63,237 bases of DNA from Bacteroidota bacterium (GCA_023424395.1 JAFADY010000057.1:1-63237), one strand, 5' to 3'. Shown: positions 25,497-34,827, counted from the stretch's first letter. The notes: generated from the sequence alone by a model not told the origin. Numbers and translations are program-made.

Positions 25497-26512
25497 TACC
25501 AATACATTTTAAAGGGTTTGTAGGATTCCATGCCTAGCAGATGTTTTGCAAGTTTATAGCATTCCAATTTTATAAGATGTTTGTAGCTTACACTTCGGTT
25601 TAACGAACGGTGTTTGATGGTTTCGGCAAAACGCTCGTCCATCGCTTTTACAAAAATATTTTTCCCTGATGGATTTAAAAGACAACTATTTAACCGCTTG
25701 TCGAAGTGGCGTTCCTGTATTTCTTTCTTGTTCACTAGCTTGAAAATAACCCTATCTACAATAATCGGTTTGAAAATTTCGGCAATGTCCAACGCCAGCG
25801 AATAACGCCGTTCGCTTGGTGTGTGCAGATAACTGATGGTGGGATTGAGTTGTGTTTGATGAATGGCGCGGAGGCATTCGGAATAGCACATCATGTTGCC
25901 GAACGAAATAAGGGCGTTTACTTCGTTACGGGGCGGACGTTTGGTGCGGTTGCCCATCTCAAAATCATTCAAAATCAGATTAAATGCATCGTAATACGTT
26001 TGGCGGATATTGCCTTCTATTCCCATTAGCTCGTCCGGAGCCGAAGCCTGTCCGATAAGGGCGGCATACCCTTTTATCTGCGCCAGCAAGTCTTCCATAT
26101 CCTTTCCGCGGCGATTGTAGTATTGCAGATTTTTCTGCATATTGTCCGAAGCGCCGTAAATAAACAGGCGGGCGATTTCCAAACGCCGTTTTTTGTCTTG
26201 AAAAGCTTTGGCTTGCGCCAAAATCATCCTTCCCGCCAACAGGGATTCGCGCGGCATAAACGAGCCCGTGTAGTTTTCGTAATAATCAAAAAAATGAAGC
26301 GCGATATCGTTCTGACCCAGAAAATTATACAGCGCGCTATTGGCATCAAGAGAGCCGAACACATAGAACTGGTCGATGGTCTCCACCGGAATATAGCGGG
26401 GTTGTCCTTCGTGCTGAATGCCGTTCTCGTCTTCTTCCACGGGAACAAACTTCAAGGTGTTGTCTTTGCGGGAAAGGCGACCGGGATTGAAAAGGTAGTA
26501 GGTGCGTTTCAT
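25496..26512 (-). CDS. cas1: CRISPR integrase Cas1 (type I-B)
   Basis: A 338-residue Cas1. The N-terminal beta domain starts 'MKRTYYLFNPGRLSRKDNTL', characteristic of type I-B, and the helical domain carries the conserved metal-binding positions in 'NALISFGNMMCYSE', the His in 'YLHTPSERRYSLALDIAEIF' and the Asp of 'ALDIAE'. It inserts new spacers with Cas2. It lies 6 bases after cas4 and overlaps cas2 by one base, so the adaptation genes are translationally coupled. The 3' third is more AT-rich than the rest. Confidence 0.97.
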   Translation of the reverse strand: MKRTYYLFNPGRLSRKDNTLKFVPVEEDENGIQHEGQPRYIPVETIDQFYVFGSLDANSALYNFLGQNDIALHFFDYYENYTGSFMPRESLLAGRMILAQAKAFQDKKRRLEIARLFIYGASDNMQKNLQYYNRRGKDMEDLLAQIKGYAALIGQASAPDELMGIEGNIRQTYYDAFNLILNDFEMGNRTKRPPRNEVNALISFGNMMCYSECLRAIHQTQLNPTISYLHTPSERRYSLALDIAEIFKPIIVDRVIFKLVNKKEIQERHFDKRLNSCLLNPSGKNIFVKAMDERFAETIKHRSLNRSVSYKHLIKLECYKLAKHLLGMESYKPFKMYW

Positions 26513-26518
26513 CGCTTA

Positions 26519-27049
26519 TTAATTTTCTGACGCATAACAAAAATCAAAATAGCTGCAACTTTTGCAGATTTTGGCATTGATGGTGGGCGGACAGGTTTCG
26601 TTTTGGATGAGTGTGTTTATCTCGCGTACCGATTTTTTTAAAAGTTCGCGGTCTTCGTCCGTCAAATAAACTTCGTCGGTTTTGCGCAGTTTAGGATACT
26701 CCAACAATCCCGAAACGCCTTCCACTCCGTTAAGTTCCAACAGCCAGAGATAAAATTTGAGCTGGCGCGTGTGTGCTTCGTCCACCTTATCGCTGCGCTT
26801 GGTTTCGTGAACGGTATGGGTGCGCGCGTCGAAATAATCGATTTGTCCGAAGAGCGGAACACCCTCGTATTCGGCAGAAATAAGCATTTCCTCGTTTCGC
26901 TCTGCCCGTTGCGGATAGCTGGTTTCGTGGAGCAGTTTGCCGTCATACACAACGTCGGAGGTATGCTCCATAGTGATGCCGTTGGCGTGCAGCCAGCATT
27001 CGCGAGGACAAACGTTATAAAGATTAATTTGGGTAGCAGTAATATTCAT
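26519..27049 (-). CDS. cas4: CRISPR-associated exonuclease Cas4
   Basis: A 176-residue Cas4 of the RecB-like PD-(D/E)xK superfamily. Cysteines for the [4Fe-4S] cluster are at 14 and 18 ('YNVCPRECWL') and in the C-terminal 'KICKSCSYFDFC'. The nuclease core is visible in 'FGQIDYFDARTHTVHETKRS', with Asp, Glu and Lys. Cas4 trims prespacers and helps select PAM-adjacent sequences. Its ATG overlaps the cas3 stop by one base. It has distinctly higher GC than cas3. Confidence 0.96.
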   Translation of the reverse strand: MNITATQINLYNVCPRECWLHANGITMEHTSDVVYDGKLLHETSYPQRAERNEEMLISAEYEGVPLFGQIDYFDARTHTVHETKRSDKVDEAHTRQLKFYLWLLELNGVEGVSGLLEYPKLRKTDEVYLTDEDRELLKKSVREINTLIQNETCPPTINAKICKSCSYFDFCYASEN

Positions 27050-29829
27050 TACAAAAATTGGGTTTCGTTACTTTTAAACATTTTATCGTCCATTCCAAAA
27101 TCAACAGTATAGAAATCCTGCCATCGTTGAATGTATTTGTAACCATATCCACTTTTTTCTTCGTCAGAAAATAAAATTATTTGCTTTTCAACAGTTGGAG
27201 AAGCAAAAAGAGAAAATACAAATTTTGACATGATTCCCTGTAATACTTTTTCTTTCATTTTCTGTTCAGAAAAATCCACTTTATTCTCTATAATATTGAT
27301 ATAAAGGGTAAATACTTCTCCTCCGCTTATTTCATCTTCAGAATTAGGAATAATATCATTTTGATTTAAAAATTTTAAATCATTTTCAGAAAACACCCTC
27401 TCCCGCGAACTGTCTACAATACCGCTTACGGACACAGGCATATGTAAAGGAATAAAACAAGAAATATTTTCATGCTCAATCAGCTGAAAATCCTTATTAA
27501 CAGATTGAAACTGTAAGTTCTCTATTTTCTGTTTATATTCTTCAAAACCAACAGCCATATCTGTTAGATTCCACTCATTTCTGTCATTTATTACAAGATC
27601 GTATAACTTATCAAAATCTTTTGTTTGCAAAATTTTCTGATAATCTTCTTTCGAAAGTCTCTTTCTCGTTATTTCTAATCGCTTGTCTTGCCCATAAATA
27701 AATTCTTCTTTATTGTAATTAAACAGGAATAATTTACAATTCTTTTTGTTTACATTCCTATTTATCCTACCTGCCAGTTGTTCATCACTATCAACCAACG
27801 AAGTGTCCTTAAAACCCAAGTCCATATCAATATCAACGCCTGCCTCCACTACTTGCGTGGTAATAAGAAGGATTTTCTTTTTTCTATTCGCCTTATTTTT
27901 AAGCGCATTGATAATCTCTTTTCGTCGATGTTCTAAAATAGTCCCGGAAAGCAAAAATATTTCATCAAAAAAATTCTTTTTCCCTTTTATAATCCGGTAA
28001 AATTCGGAGACTGTCTTTTTAAAAATAAATTCAATAATAGTATAGACGCTCCCAGCTGGTTTAGCTTCCCCAAAATCTTTTATACTATAGGTGGTAGACT
28101 CCACCAATAATAATTCTGCTATTTCTTCTAAAGTAATATTTTTGGTTTCAAGTAAACTGAAATCAAAAGTTACCCTTTTACAAAAATTGGGGTTGCGAAA
28201 ATAATCTTTCTTCGCATGGGGCAACAAATAGGTAAAATCATTAGCCTGATTTTTAATTACATCCAATTTATCCAGTTTGGGAAGGGTTGCCGACATTAAT
28301 ATAAATTTTATATTGTATGTTTCTGCATATTTTTTTATAAAATAGATAATTTTATCCCAATGTTTTGGGTTGTATGATTGAAGTTCATCTATTACTACAA
28401 TTGAATTAGCCAGGCGATGTAGAATATAATTAGGTTCTTTCTCATTTGTTTTCAGCAATTCGAAAAATCTAATATGAGTAAGTAAACAAAAAGGATAATT
28501 TACGAAAAGATTATTTATATAATTTCTCTTTTCTTTACCATATTCATCATCTTCATCTCGCTTGGTTTTCAGACCGGCTTTGGAATGTATTTCCACTATT
28601 TCGTCTTCGGTTAAACCAAATGTTTCTATAATTGATTTATAGGTTTGTGTTATTAAAGTGGTAAAAGGGAAAACATAATATACTTTATTCAATTCCTCTC
28701 CGGATTTCTTTAACAATTCTAATGCAGCCAGGAGCGAAAGATTAGTTTTACCTCCTCCGGTAGGAGCTTCTATATAAAAAAGATTATTTTTATAATTTAA
28801 CCGGATGTTAGTTATTACTTCTTGAGCCATTTTTTGCCGAAGTACATTCAAATTGGCACCGCTTTCTTCCTCTGGAAGCGGATGTAGAAGGGCAGCAAGG
28901 TTCTGATAGGTATATCTATTATAATTTTTCTTACCCTCTTCTTTATTAATCCATTCATATTCAGAAACGAATCGAAAAATATCATCAATTCTTTGGGGTG
29001 TAAGAATTCCAAAATCTTCTACCGGGAAACCATTTCTGTATTCGTTGGTGGCCAGATAATCAGAAGCCGTAAGTAAAGAATAATTTAGTCTTAATAATGA
29101 ATATAAGCTGAAAGAATGAATATACCTGCCAAATGACGATGCCGGATCAAATGAATTCTGTGTATTCGATAAAAACTTCGTAATATGAGGATTTACGATA
29201 AATTGGTATTTAGAGAGATATTGCTCCAAAAAATATGCTTCATTTTGAAAATTTATTTCATTTCTAAAATTATCATTAAATTGTCCGGAATGATGTCTGA
29301 AAATAACGTATGAAAACATCATTGCAGAAATTACTGCAAAGCTTCTTTGTGATTTAGGATAGAGTAGTTCAATATCGTTTAGTTGTTTAGAAATAAATAT
29401 AAATGCCCCCAAAGAAGAATGCTTCAAGCCAATAGGACTCTCTATAATTTCTTTGCCTTTAAAAAATGGATTATTCATTTTGTGAGGATGGGCTTGAAAG
29501 TTCTCATTTATTTTTCCAAAATCGTGAAAAATAATAGTATTGACAAAAAGAGATTTTAAAAAATTACCCGAGATTTCATCTTTAATCTTATTTTCTGAAA
29601 GATATTGGTTGATTAAATTATCAATAACCTTGTCAAGATTGTGAATTTTAACAAGTTTCTGAAAATAAGAAAGTACCAACACAACATGTTCTTCTAAAAG
29701 TTCCGGCTTTTGATTCACGGAATCAAAAGCCGGAGTATGAGCATAGTATTTCTGTGCGTCAACAAGAATTTCATTAATACTTCTAATTTCGGCAACTATC
29801 TCTTCTGTTGTTTTATAGGAGCTGTACAT
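27049..29829 (-). CDS. cas3: CRISPR nuclease-helicase Cas3 (HD-helicase fusion)
   Basis: A 926-residue Cas3. The N-terminal HD nuclease has 'FHDFGKINENFQAHP' and 'LKHSSLGAF'; the superfamily 2 helicase has Walker A 'APTGGGKTNLS', the DExH-box variant 'VVIDELQSYN', motif III 'LMSATLPKL' and motif VI 'DSDEQLAGRINR'. It is recruited by Cascade to nick, unwind and degrade the target. Full length. Its start overlaps the cas5 end by 17 bases. Base composition is AT-rich (one sampled 60-base line in the middle has about 28% GC). Confidence 0.97.
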   Translation of the reverse strand: MYSSYKTTEEIVAEIRSINEILVDAQKYYAHTPAFDSVNQKPELLEEHVVLVLSYFQKLVKIHNLDKVIDNLINQYLSENKIKDEISGNFLKSLFVNTIIFHDFGKINENFQAHPHKMNNPFFKGKEIIESPIGLKHSSLGAFIFISKQLNDIELLYPKSQRSFAVISAMMFSYVIFRHHSGQFNDNFRNEINFQNEAYFLEQYLSKYQFIVNPHITKFLSNTQNSFDPASSFGRYIHSFSLYSLLRLNYSLLTASDYLATNEYRNGFPVEDFGILTPQRIDDIFRFVSEYEWINKEEGKKNYNRYTYQNLAALLHPLPEEESGANLNVLRQKMAQEVITNIRLNYKNNLFYIEAPTGGGKTNLSLLAALELLKKSGEELNKVYYVFPFTTLITQTYKSIIETFGLTEDEIVEIHSKAGLKTKRDEDDEYGKEKRNYINNLFVNYPFCLLTHIRFFELLKTNEKEPNYILHRLANSIVVIDELQSYNPKHWDKIIYFIKKYAETYNIKFILMSATLPKLDKLDVIKNQANDFTYLLPHAKKDYFRNPNFCKRVTFDFSLLETKNITLEEIAELLLVESTTYSIKDFGEAKPAGSVYTIIEFIFKKTVSEFYRIIKGKKNFFDEIFLLSGTILEHRRKEIINALKNKANRKKKILLITTQVVEAGVDIDMDLGFKDTSLVDSDEQLAGRINRNVNKKNCKLFLFNYNKEEFIYGQDKRLEITRKRLSKEDYQKILQTKDFDKLYDLVINDRNEWNLTDMAVGFEEYKQKIENLQFQSVNKDFQLIEHENISCFIPLHMPVSVSGIVDSSRERVFSENDLKFLNQNDIIPNSEDEISGGEVFTLYINIIENKVDFSEQKMKEKVLQGIMSKFVFSLFASPTVEKQIILFSDEEKSGYGYKYIQRWQDFYTVDFGMDDKMFKSNETQFL

Positions 29830-30583
29830 AATAATCCTCGTCTTTCAAATAATAAAGGTTTTTTAGATTATCTCCATTTTTTATCAGATAGGAAGAATAG
29901 ACAAACTCGCCTAAATCATATTGCATTAACTCCAAATCAAAATCCTTGGGCAAACGCTCAAAGTACATGAAAGGAACTTCCACTTCTTCCCCCAAAAATA
30001 TATCAGGTTCAGGAACTGCAGCGTTTTCTCTTAGAACAAGATTTTTTAAAAATACGGTATTAATTTTTATGCTTTCGGGAATTTGCGGTTTTTCTTCAAA
30101 ATCATATTCTTTATAGCTGGCTTTTTCCCACCATGCCGTAAATTCATTTTTTCCCAAATACGGAATAAATTCGCTTTTGACATTTGATAAATAATCCGAC
30201 AACTTTTGATGATTTTCATTCTTCAAATCCAACAACATAAAAATTCTATATTGAGGATGAATAAGAGTAGTCTCTTCCGTAAGAAAATTTGAACCTTTAT
30301 TTGCATATCCGACCGTATTAGAATATTTTATGTTGGTTTTCTGAAAGTTCCCTTTCTCATCTTCTAAAGGTTGAACCCCGATTTTCAGATCATTAAAAAC
30401 CTCATAGTAGCTGGGTAATTTGCCTTTTTCCGTGTAACCTTCTAATCCTATAATAGCACCCAAAACACCTAAAATAGCCGGTTTATGGATAATGTTGTAG
30501 GATAAATTTATTGTATTATTGGTATCCGGTTTACGGAAAAACCCAAAATCGGCTTTTAAATCTATTGAAATTAGTTTTTCCAT
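29813..30583 (-). CDS. cas5: Cascade subunit Cas5 (type I-B)
   Basis: A 256-residue Cas5b. The start 'MEKLISIDLKADFGFFRKPDTN' and 'KPAILGVLGAIIGLEGY' match the I-B Cas5 N-terminus (RAMP fold with Gly-rich segment). It caps the 5' handle of the crRNA in Cascade. The ATG at 30583 is preferred over an in-frame TTG extension to 30634, which would overlap the cas7 stop and carries no conserved sequence. It lies 40 bases downstream of cas7. Confidence 0.93.
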   Translation of the reverse strand: MEKLISIDLKADFGFFRKPDTNNTINLSYNIIHKPAILGVLGAIIGLEGYTEKGKLPSYYEVFNDLKIGVQPLEDEKGNFQKTNIKYSNTVGYANKGSNFLTEETTLIHPQYRIFMLLDLKNENHQKLSDYLSNVKSEFIPYLGKNEFTAWWEKASYKEYDFEEKPQIPESIKINTVFLKNLVLRENAAVPEPDIFLGEEVEVPFMYFERLPKDFDLELMQYDLGEFVYSSYLIKNGDNLKNLYYLKDEDYYVQLL

Positions 30584-30623
30584 ATAAATAGTTTTTAAAT
30601 GACAATTAAACACTATTTTGGAA

Positions 30624-31856
30624 CTACAACTCAATAACTTTAACGCCTTGTGGCTCGTTAATTACTTTTGTAGTTTCTTTATTATAATACAATTCAATTT
30701 TTTCGACTTCAGAAGAAATATGCTCTTCAACTAATAAATTCTGTATTTTTTGGAGGTCAATTTCTTTCTTTTCGTTTACTTTCACTAATTCAATCAAAGT
30801 GGGAATCACTAATTTTGATTCAGGTTTTAATTGTATCCACAGCAATAACTCATTCTCTGTTCCTGATTTGGCAGCAGAATCATAATAAGTAGCTCCTTTT
30901 CGCAAACCTTCTTTTAGTTTTTCAATGTCACTATCGGTTAAACCGTCGGCTTTAACTCTTTCTACATCTTCTGCAATATTTTTAGGATTTATTGAAAAAT
31001 GATGTACATAATGTCCTTCTTCCAATTTTGATTGAGTACCTAAAGTCGTCATGGTACTATCTTTATTTTTCTCTGTGGGATTTCTAAAAGGAGACATGAT
31101 TTGTTCCGAATAAATAAAATTCTCTCCAAAACGATTCACTCCATGAGTAATTTGACAAGTTCCATGAATGGATAAATTTACTTGTCCTGCGTATGTCGCC
31201 CCAAAAAGTTTAATGTCTAAACAAGATAATAAGTCTTTTAATGTAAGTATTCTATTAATTCCTCCCCCCATATTTTCCAAGATCTCTGAAATAGCTTTTT
31301 CAATAATCTTTTTTTCGCTGTTAATTATTTGAATATTATCACTTTTATCTATATAAAAAATAACATCTTCCTCCAAAGATTCTTTTTTAATTTCAGTAAG
31401 AGATAACACCTTTATATTTTTTGTAGATAAATTGATTAATACATCTTTAATAGCTTGTAATTCATCTTTTTCATCAACATCTTTGAAAATATCAAGCACA
31501 TTCTTTTTTTTAGGTTGATTTGGTATTAATCCTAATAATTTATCTCCATCAAAATAGAAAAGAGAGTATTTATCTGAAGTAACATTCCTTTTAAAATCCC
31601 CAAAAAAAGAGACATACCTCTCATCCAAAGTCCTTGGCTTTAGTGTTTCATCGAAAGATTTGAAAAAGAAAACCTTTTCATTTTTATAGACTTCCTTCCA
31701 ATAATTTCGTATGGAATATTTTAATGCTTTATCCGTAGCGTATACCGTTCCATTAGGCAGTTTTCGGGGTTGCCCCGAAAAGTCAGCATTGTAGTTTGAA
31801 TTTACGGATTTGATAATGGCACAGCCATAAACGCGGTTTGAAAATTGATTAGCCAT
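30624..31856 (-). CDS. cas7: Cascade backbone subunit Cas7 (type I-B)
   Basis: A 410-residue Cas7/Csh2-like protein. 'NRVYGCAIIKSVNSNYNADFSG' at the N-terminus and 'LFGATYAGQVNLSIHGTCQITHGVNRF', in pieces, are the familiar I-B Cas7 RAMP features. It forms the helical filament along the spacer part of crRNA. It is longer than many Cas7 proteins (about 290-330), with a charged insertion around residues 120-210. The ATG at 31856 is preferred; a non-conserved extension upstream would overlap cas8b. Confidence 0.93.
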   Translation of the reverse strand: MANQFSNRVYGCAIIKSVNSNYNADFSGQPRKLPNGTVYATDKALKYSIRNYWKEVYKNEKVFFFKSFDETLKPRTLDERYVSFFGDFKRNVTSDKYSLFYFDGDKLLGLIPNQPKKKNVLDIFKDVDEKDELQAIKDVLINLSTKNIKVLSLTEIKKESLEEDVIFYIDKSDNIQIINSEKKIIEKAISEILENMGGGINRILTLKDLLSCLDIKLFGATYAGQVNLSIHGTCQITHGVNRFGENFIYSEQIMSPFRNPTEKNKDSTMTTLGTQSKLEEGHYVHHFSINPKNIAEDVERVKADGLTDSDIEKLKEGLRKGATYYDSAAKSGTENELLLWIQLKPESKLVIPTLIELVKVNEKKEIDLQKIQNLLVEEHISSEVEKIELYYNKETTKVINEPQGVKVIEL

Positions 31857-31866
31857 AATTTTATTG

Positions 31867-33801
31867 TTATTTAGAGTTATTACTGAATAATTGATTTTTT
31901 GCAAAAACTCCCGATAGTAATTCGGGTAGAAGGTGTTTAATGTTACTTTGTGTATCATAACTTAATACAAAAGCAGCCACTCGTTCAAAGTTTTTGGAGA
32001 ATTTTTCATGTTTGTAGCGAGCAAAATCATTAGCAATTGCTTGTTTGAGTTCCGTGCATTTGGCCTTTTGAAGATAGGGCTCGAGTAATTGATAACTATT
32101 ATCGTCCGATTTGCTTTTATCGAGAATGTAATAAATAACCTGCCCTGCCGCGAAAGCGAATTCAGCATCGGAAGCCTTTGAAACATCGGCTGTTTCGCTC
32201 GTAAGTTCGTCTATGAACTTTTGATAAGATTGAAGTTTGCCTGCCATATTTTTATTATTTTTAGAATTGAAGTAATCATATATACTATACCAAATATTTA
32301 ATTTCTCTTTTACTCCGTGACCATTTCCCTGTTTTATATCGTCTTTTATGGTATTGAAAACCATTTCATCAAACATATTACCATCTATTGTTTGTCGCTG
32401 CGATTTATAAACAAAGTCATAAACAGCTTTTCGGAACTTAGAATACGATACAAACGTTAAATCCTTTTTTTCATATTCATCCTTACTCAAATCGCTGAAA
32501 TAATCCAATTTCAAATACTTATTTTGCAATAGTTGCTTAAATACGGTTTGTTCAAATTGAAATACATTATAAATAGGGGGATAATGTTTCAGTTCTTTTT
32601 TATCTTTTTCTTTAATTTCGAAAAGATTTATTATTTGTGCATCCAGCTTATATTCAAACTTACTTACGAAGTCAAAGTCTTTAAAAACAATACCATCTTT
32701 GGTATTTACCCAATAAAGCAGGTAGTAATTCTCTAAATCCTTTGGATAATTTTTTAAGAGGTTTTCAATAATTTCTTTGTACCCAAACTTATAACCACTT
32801 TCCTTATATAAGGCTATCATTTTTTGTTGAAGCTCGTCTTTATATATAAAAATGGGAAGCGGGCTGGGTAACGTTTTATTCGGTAAAATATTTTGAAATT
32901 CATTGAGTACTTTTGCTTCCATATTAGAAATTCGTCCACTGATGTCAAAGCTTGCTGTTTGGTGCATCAAGAAAGGCATGTTGCTGTTAAAACCATTCAT
33001 AAAATTGCTTGTGCCAAAGATTAAACCCTCCTCATTGGGTTTCGTATTGTACTTGTCCGTATTAAAAAGTTTATCATCCAAATATTTTTCATGAATAGTT
33101 TTATATTTTTCAAATGGAACATTTAAATAAAATATGATGTAATCTGAATCATCTAATTCTTTACAAGTAATTAGATCTTGTTCAATATCCGCAATTTTAT
33201 TTTTGACGTTTTCCTTTCCAGCAGCTTCTTTTGTGATTTTCAATTGTTCTTTTAAGGAAAGCAAATTCTCGGAAAGCTGTTTTCGTTTTTCAGCGTTTTT
33301 TGTTTCAATTTTGTGTAAAATTTCGGGAAATAATTTATTTGTAAAAAACAACTTAAAAACCTCATATTTAAACTTTTCTTCAGAATCTCCAAAAAGTGCA
33401 AAAGCCTTCTCAAAATAAGCTGAAAACCTATCGTAGATCTGAGATTTACTCCTTCTTTCATTCTCTTTATATTTTTCTCCACCTTCCAAATGCTCCCTTT
33501 TGAATGCTACGCAAAAAGGAGAACAGGAATGAATGGCTTTTGTCGGTAAATCGAAGCACTTGTTCGTATCAATGCACCAGGCATTTTGGTGAAGCCCCTT
33601 ACATTCATTTAAAAATCCACTCGTTTCGCTTTTTAATTTTTTTGAGTAAATTTCGGATTGAAAGTTTTCTGTATCCATCTTTAAAAGATTATCAACAGAA
33701 ACCGTGTTTACCACAATATGCAATCCTTCTTTCGGAAGTGAACCTAAATTTTTAAAAGACTCATCAATATTTTGAGTAAAATTTATTATCTCGCGTATCA
33801 T
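31867..33801 (-). CDS. cas8b: Cascade large subunit Cas8b/Csh1-like
   Basis: A 644-residue protein in the large-subunit position between cas6 and cas7. The Cys-bearing segment 'CSPFCVAFKREHLEGGEKYKEN' (with upstream 'NAWCIDTNKCFDLP') and overall size fit the Csh1/TM1802 group of Cas8b. The large subunit recognises the PAM and recruits Cas3. Sequence conservation is low in this family, so part of the call is positional. AT-rich; one sampled 60-base line is about 20% GC. It ends 10 bases before cas7. Confidence 0.88.
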   Translation of the reverse strand: MIREIINFTQNIDESFKNLGSLPKEGLHIVVNTVSVDNLLKMDTENFQSEIYSKKLKSETSGFLNECKGLHQNAWCIDTNKCFDLPTKAIHSCSPFCVAFKREHLEGGEKYKENERRSKSQIYDRFSAYFEKAFALFGDSEEKFKYEVFKLFFTNKLFPEILHKIETKNAEKRKQLSENLLSLKEQLKITKEAAGKENVKNKIADIEQDLITCKELDDSDYIIFYLNVPFEKYKTIHEKYLDDKLFNTDKYNTKPNEEGLIFGTSNFMNGFNSNMPFLMHQTASFDISGRISNMEAKVLNEFQNILPNKTLPSPLPIFIYKDELQQKMIALYKESGYKFGYKEIIENLLKNYPKDLENYYLLYWVNTKDGIVFKDFDFVSKFEYKLDAQIINLFEIKEKDKKELKHYPPIYNVFQFEQTVFKQLLQNKYLKLDYFSDLSKDEYEKKDLTFVSYSKFRKAVYDFVYKSQRQTIDGNMFDEMVFNTIKDDIKQGNGHGVKEKLNIWYSIYDYFNSKNNKNMAGKLQSYQKFIDELTSETADVSKASDAEFAFAAGQVIYYILDKSKSDDNSYQLLEPYLQKAKCTELKQAIANDFARYKHEKFSKNFERVAAFVLSYDTQSNIKHLLPELLSGVFAKNQLFSNNSK

Positions 33802-33828
33802 AACGTTATTTATTTATTCAATTCCTAA

Positions 33829-34617
33829 TTAACATTCAAAGCTTTTATTCTCTCCTGCCTGCACCATTCCAAATCCCATACTTCCTTTCTCTCCAATTCC
33901 TGCTTCATACATTATTTTCATCAATTCCTCAGGCGCCGTCATCCGAAAGCGGCACATAAATCCACGCACACGGGTTTGCTCCGCTGTGCCTGATTTTATG
34001 GTAATAAGAGCAGACTTTGGCTTGCTCAGCACGTCAAATCCGAAAGAAAAATCCGCCGGATATTCTTGCCCCGTAAAAGCGGCGTATTTATTCAGCAGGT
34101 TTGCACGAATCAGGGAGGCCGCCTGAGGCTGATCGGGCGAAAGATAATCTACACTGCCGTCGTCTCTTTTCAAGGAGATGCACAAGGGCGATAGCGTATC
34201 AAATTCCATGGTATTCGTAAATTGTGGGGGCGGCATCATACTTACTTCTCGAACACGAAATCGCATATTGGCTTCACGCACTCCCAATTCGAACACTTGG
34301 TCTTGAAACACACCTTTGATAAATTCCTGCGTACTACGTTCGGGTAGAAACGATATTTGCCATTCCACCGTATCGGACAGGATGCGCATATAAGCTCCTT
34401 CGATACGAAAATTGGGAACATATAGTCGGGAAAATGTAAACAGCTTAAATTTTTTAGCACCCAAGGGAAAGCCGTTATCATGCAACCACTCCGAAAATTC
34501 GGCGCTTGACTTGGAAAGAATTCGATACACTGCCGAACTAAGTTCATACATATAGCTGAGCGGTATTTTAGATTCTCGAGCCGTTTTTCCGATTTGTAAG
34601 GTAAGTTTGAATCTCAT
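33829..34617 (-). CDS. cas6: crRNA-processing endoribonuclease Cas6
   Basis: A 262-residue Cas6 with the paired RAMP fold; the C-terminal glycine-rich loop 'GIGEKGSMGFGMV' is diagnostic. The N-terminal region 'IPLSYMYELSSAVYRILSKSS' contains candidate catalytic residues. It cuts pre-crRNA within the repeat to leave the 8-nt handle. It is first in the cas operon, 27 bases before cas8b, and is clearly richer in GC than cas8b, like cas4 and most of cas1. Confidence 0.95.
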   Translation of the reverse strand: MRFKLTLQIGKTARESKIPLSYMYELSSAVYRILSKSSAEFSEWLHDNGFPLGAKKFKLFTFSRLYVPNFRIEGAYMRILSDTVEWQISFLPERSTQEFIKGVFQDQVFELGVREANMRFRVREVSMMPPPQFTNTMEFDTLSPLCISLKRDDGSVDYLSPDQPQAASLIRANLLNKYAAFTGQEYPADFSFGFDVLSKPKSALITIKSGTAEQTRVRGFMCRFRMTAPEELMKIMYEAGIGEKGSMGFGMVQAGENKSFEC

Positions 34618-34653
34618 CGTTATTTTTTGCTATAGTTGTATGTTAACGAGTTG

Positions 34654-34661
34654 TAAAGTTA
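34654..34661 (-). promoter_or_regulatory. possible -7 box of cas operon
   Basis: On the minus strand these bases read TAACTTTA, one base off TAnnTTTG, 37 bases before the cas6 ATG. It is the best candidate in the 210-bp divergent gap; the rest of the gap holds the HcpR-like operator and promoter of the cupin operon. Confidence 0.3.
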
Positions 34662-34750
34662 TAAAAAATAATTTAATAAAAAAGATAAATATTAAAACAA
34701 TCCTCCTTTTAAGTGCAAGAGATGTTAAATATGTGTGGCGAGGTGTTGTT

Positions 34751-34766
34751 TGTAACCTTGGTTACA
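34751..34766. promoter_or_regulatory. HcpR-like operator upstream of cupin operon
   Basis: TGTAACCTTGGTTACA has perfect 7-bp arms around a 2-bp centre. It starts 37 bp before the TATCTTTG box at 34788, identical to the geometry at hcp. The two sites match at 14 of 16 bases. Confidence 0.78.
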
Positions 34767-34787
34767 ATTTAGTTTCATTCTAAATAA

Positions 34788-34795
34788 TATCTTTG
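34788..34795 (+). promoter_or_regulatory. -7 box of cupin/DUF438 operon
   Basis: TATCTTTG, followed by CA as in the hcp promoter (CTTTGCA), lies 33 bases before the cupin ATG. The distance to the palindrome is the same as at hcp. Confidence 0.7.
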
Positions 34796-34827
34796 CAATA
34801 TCAATAAACAAATTAAACAAAAAACAT

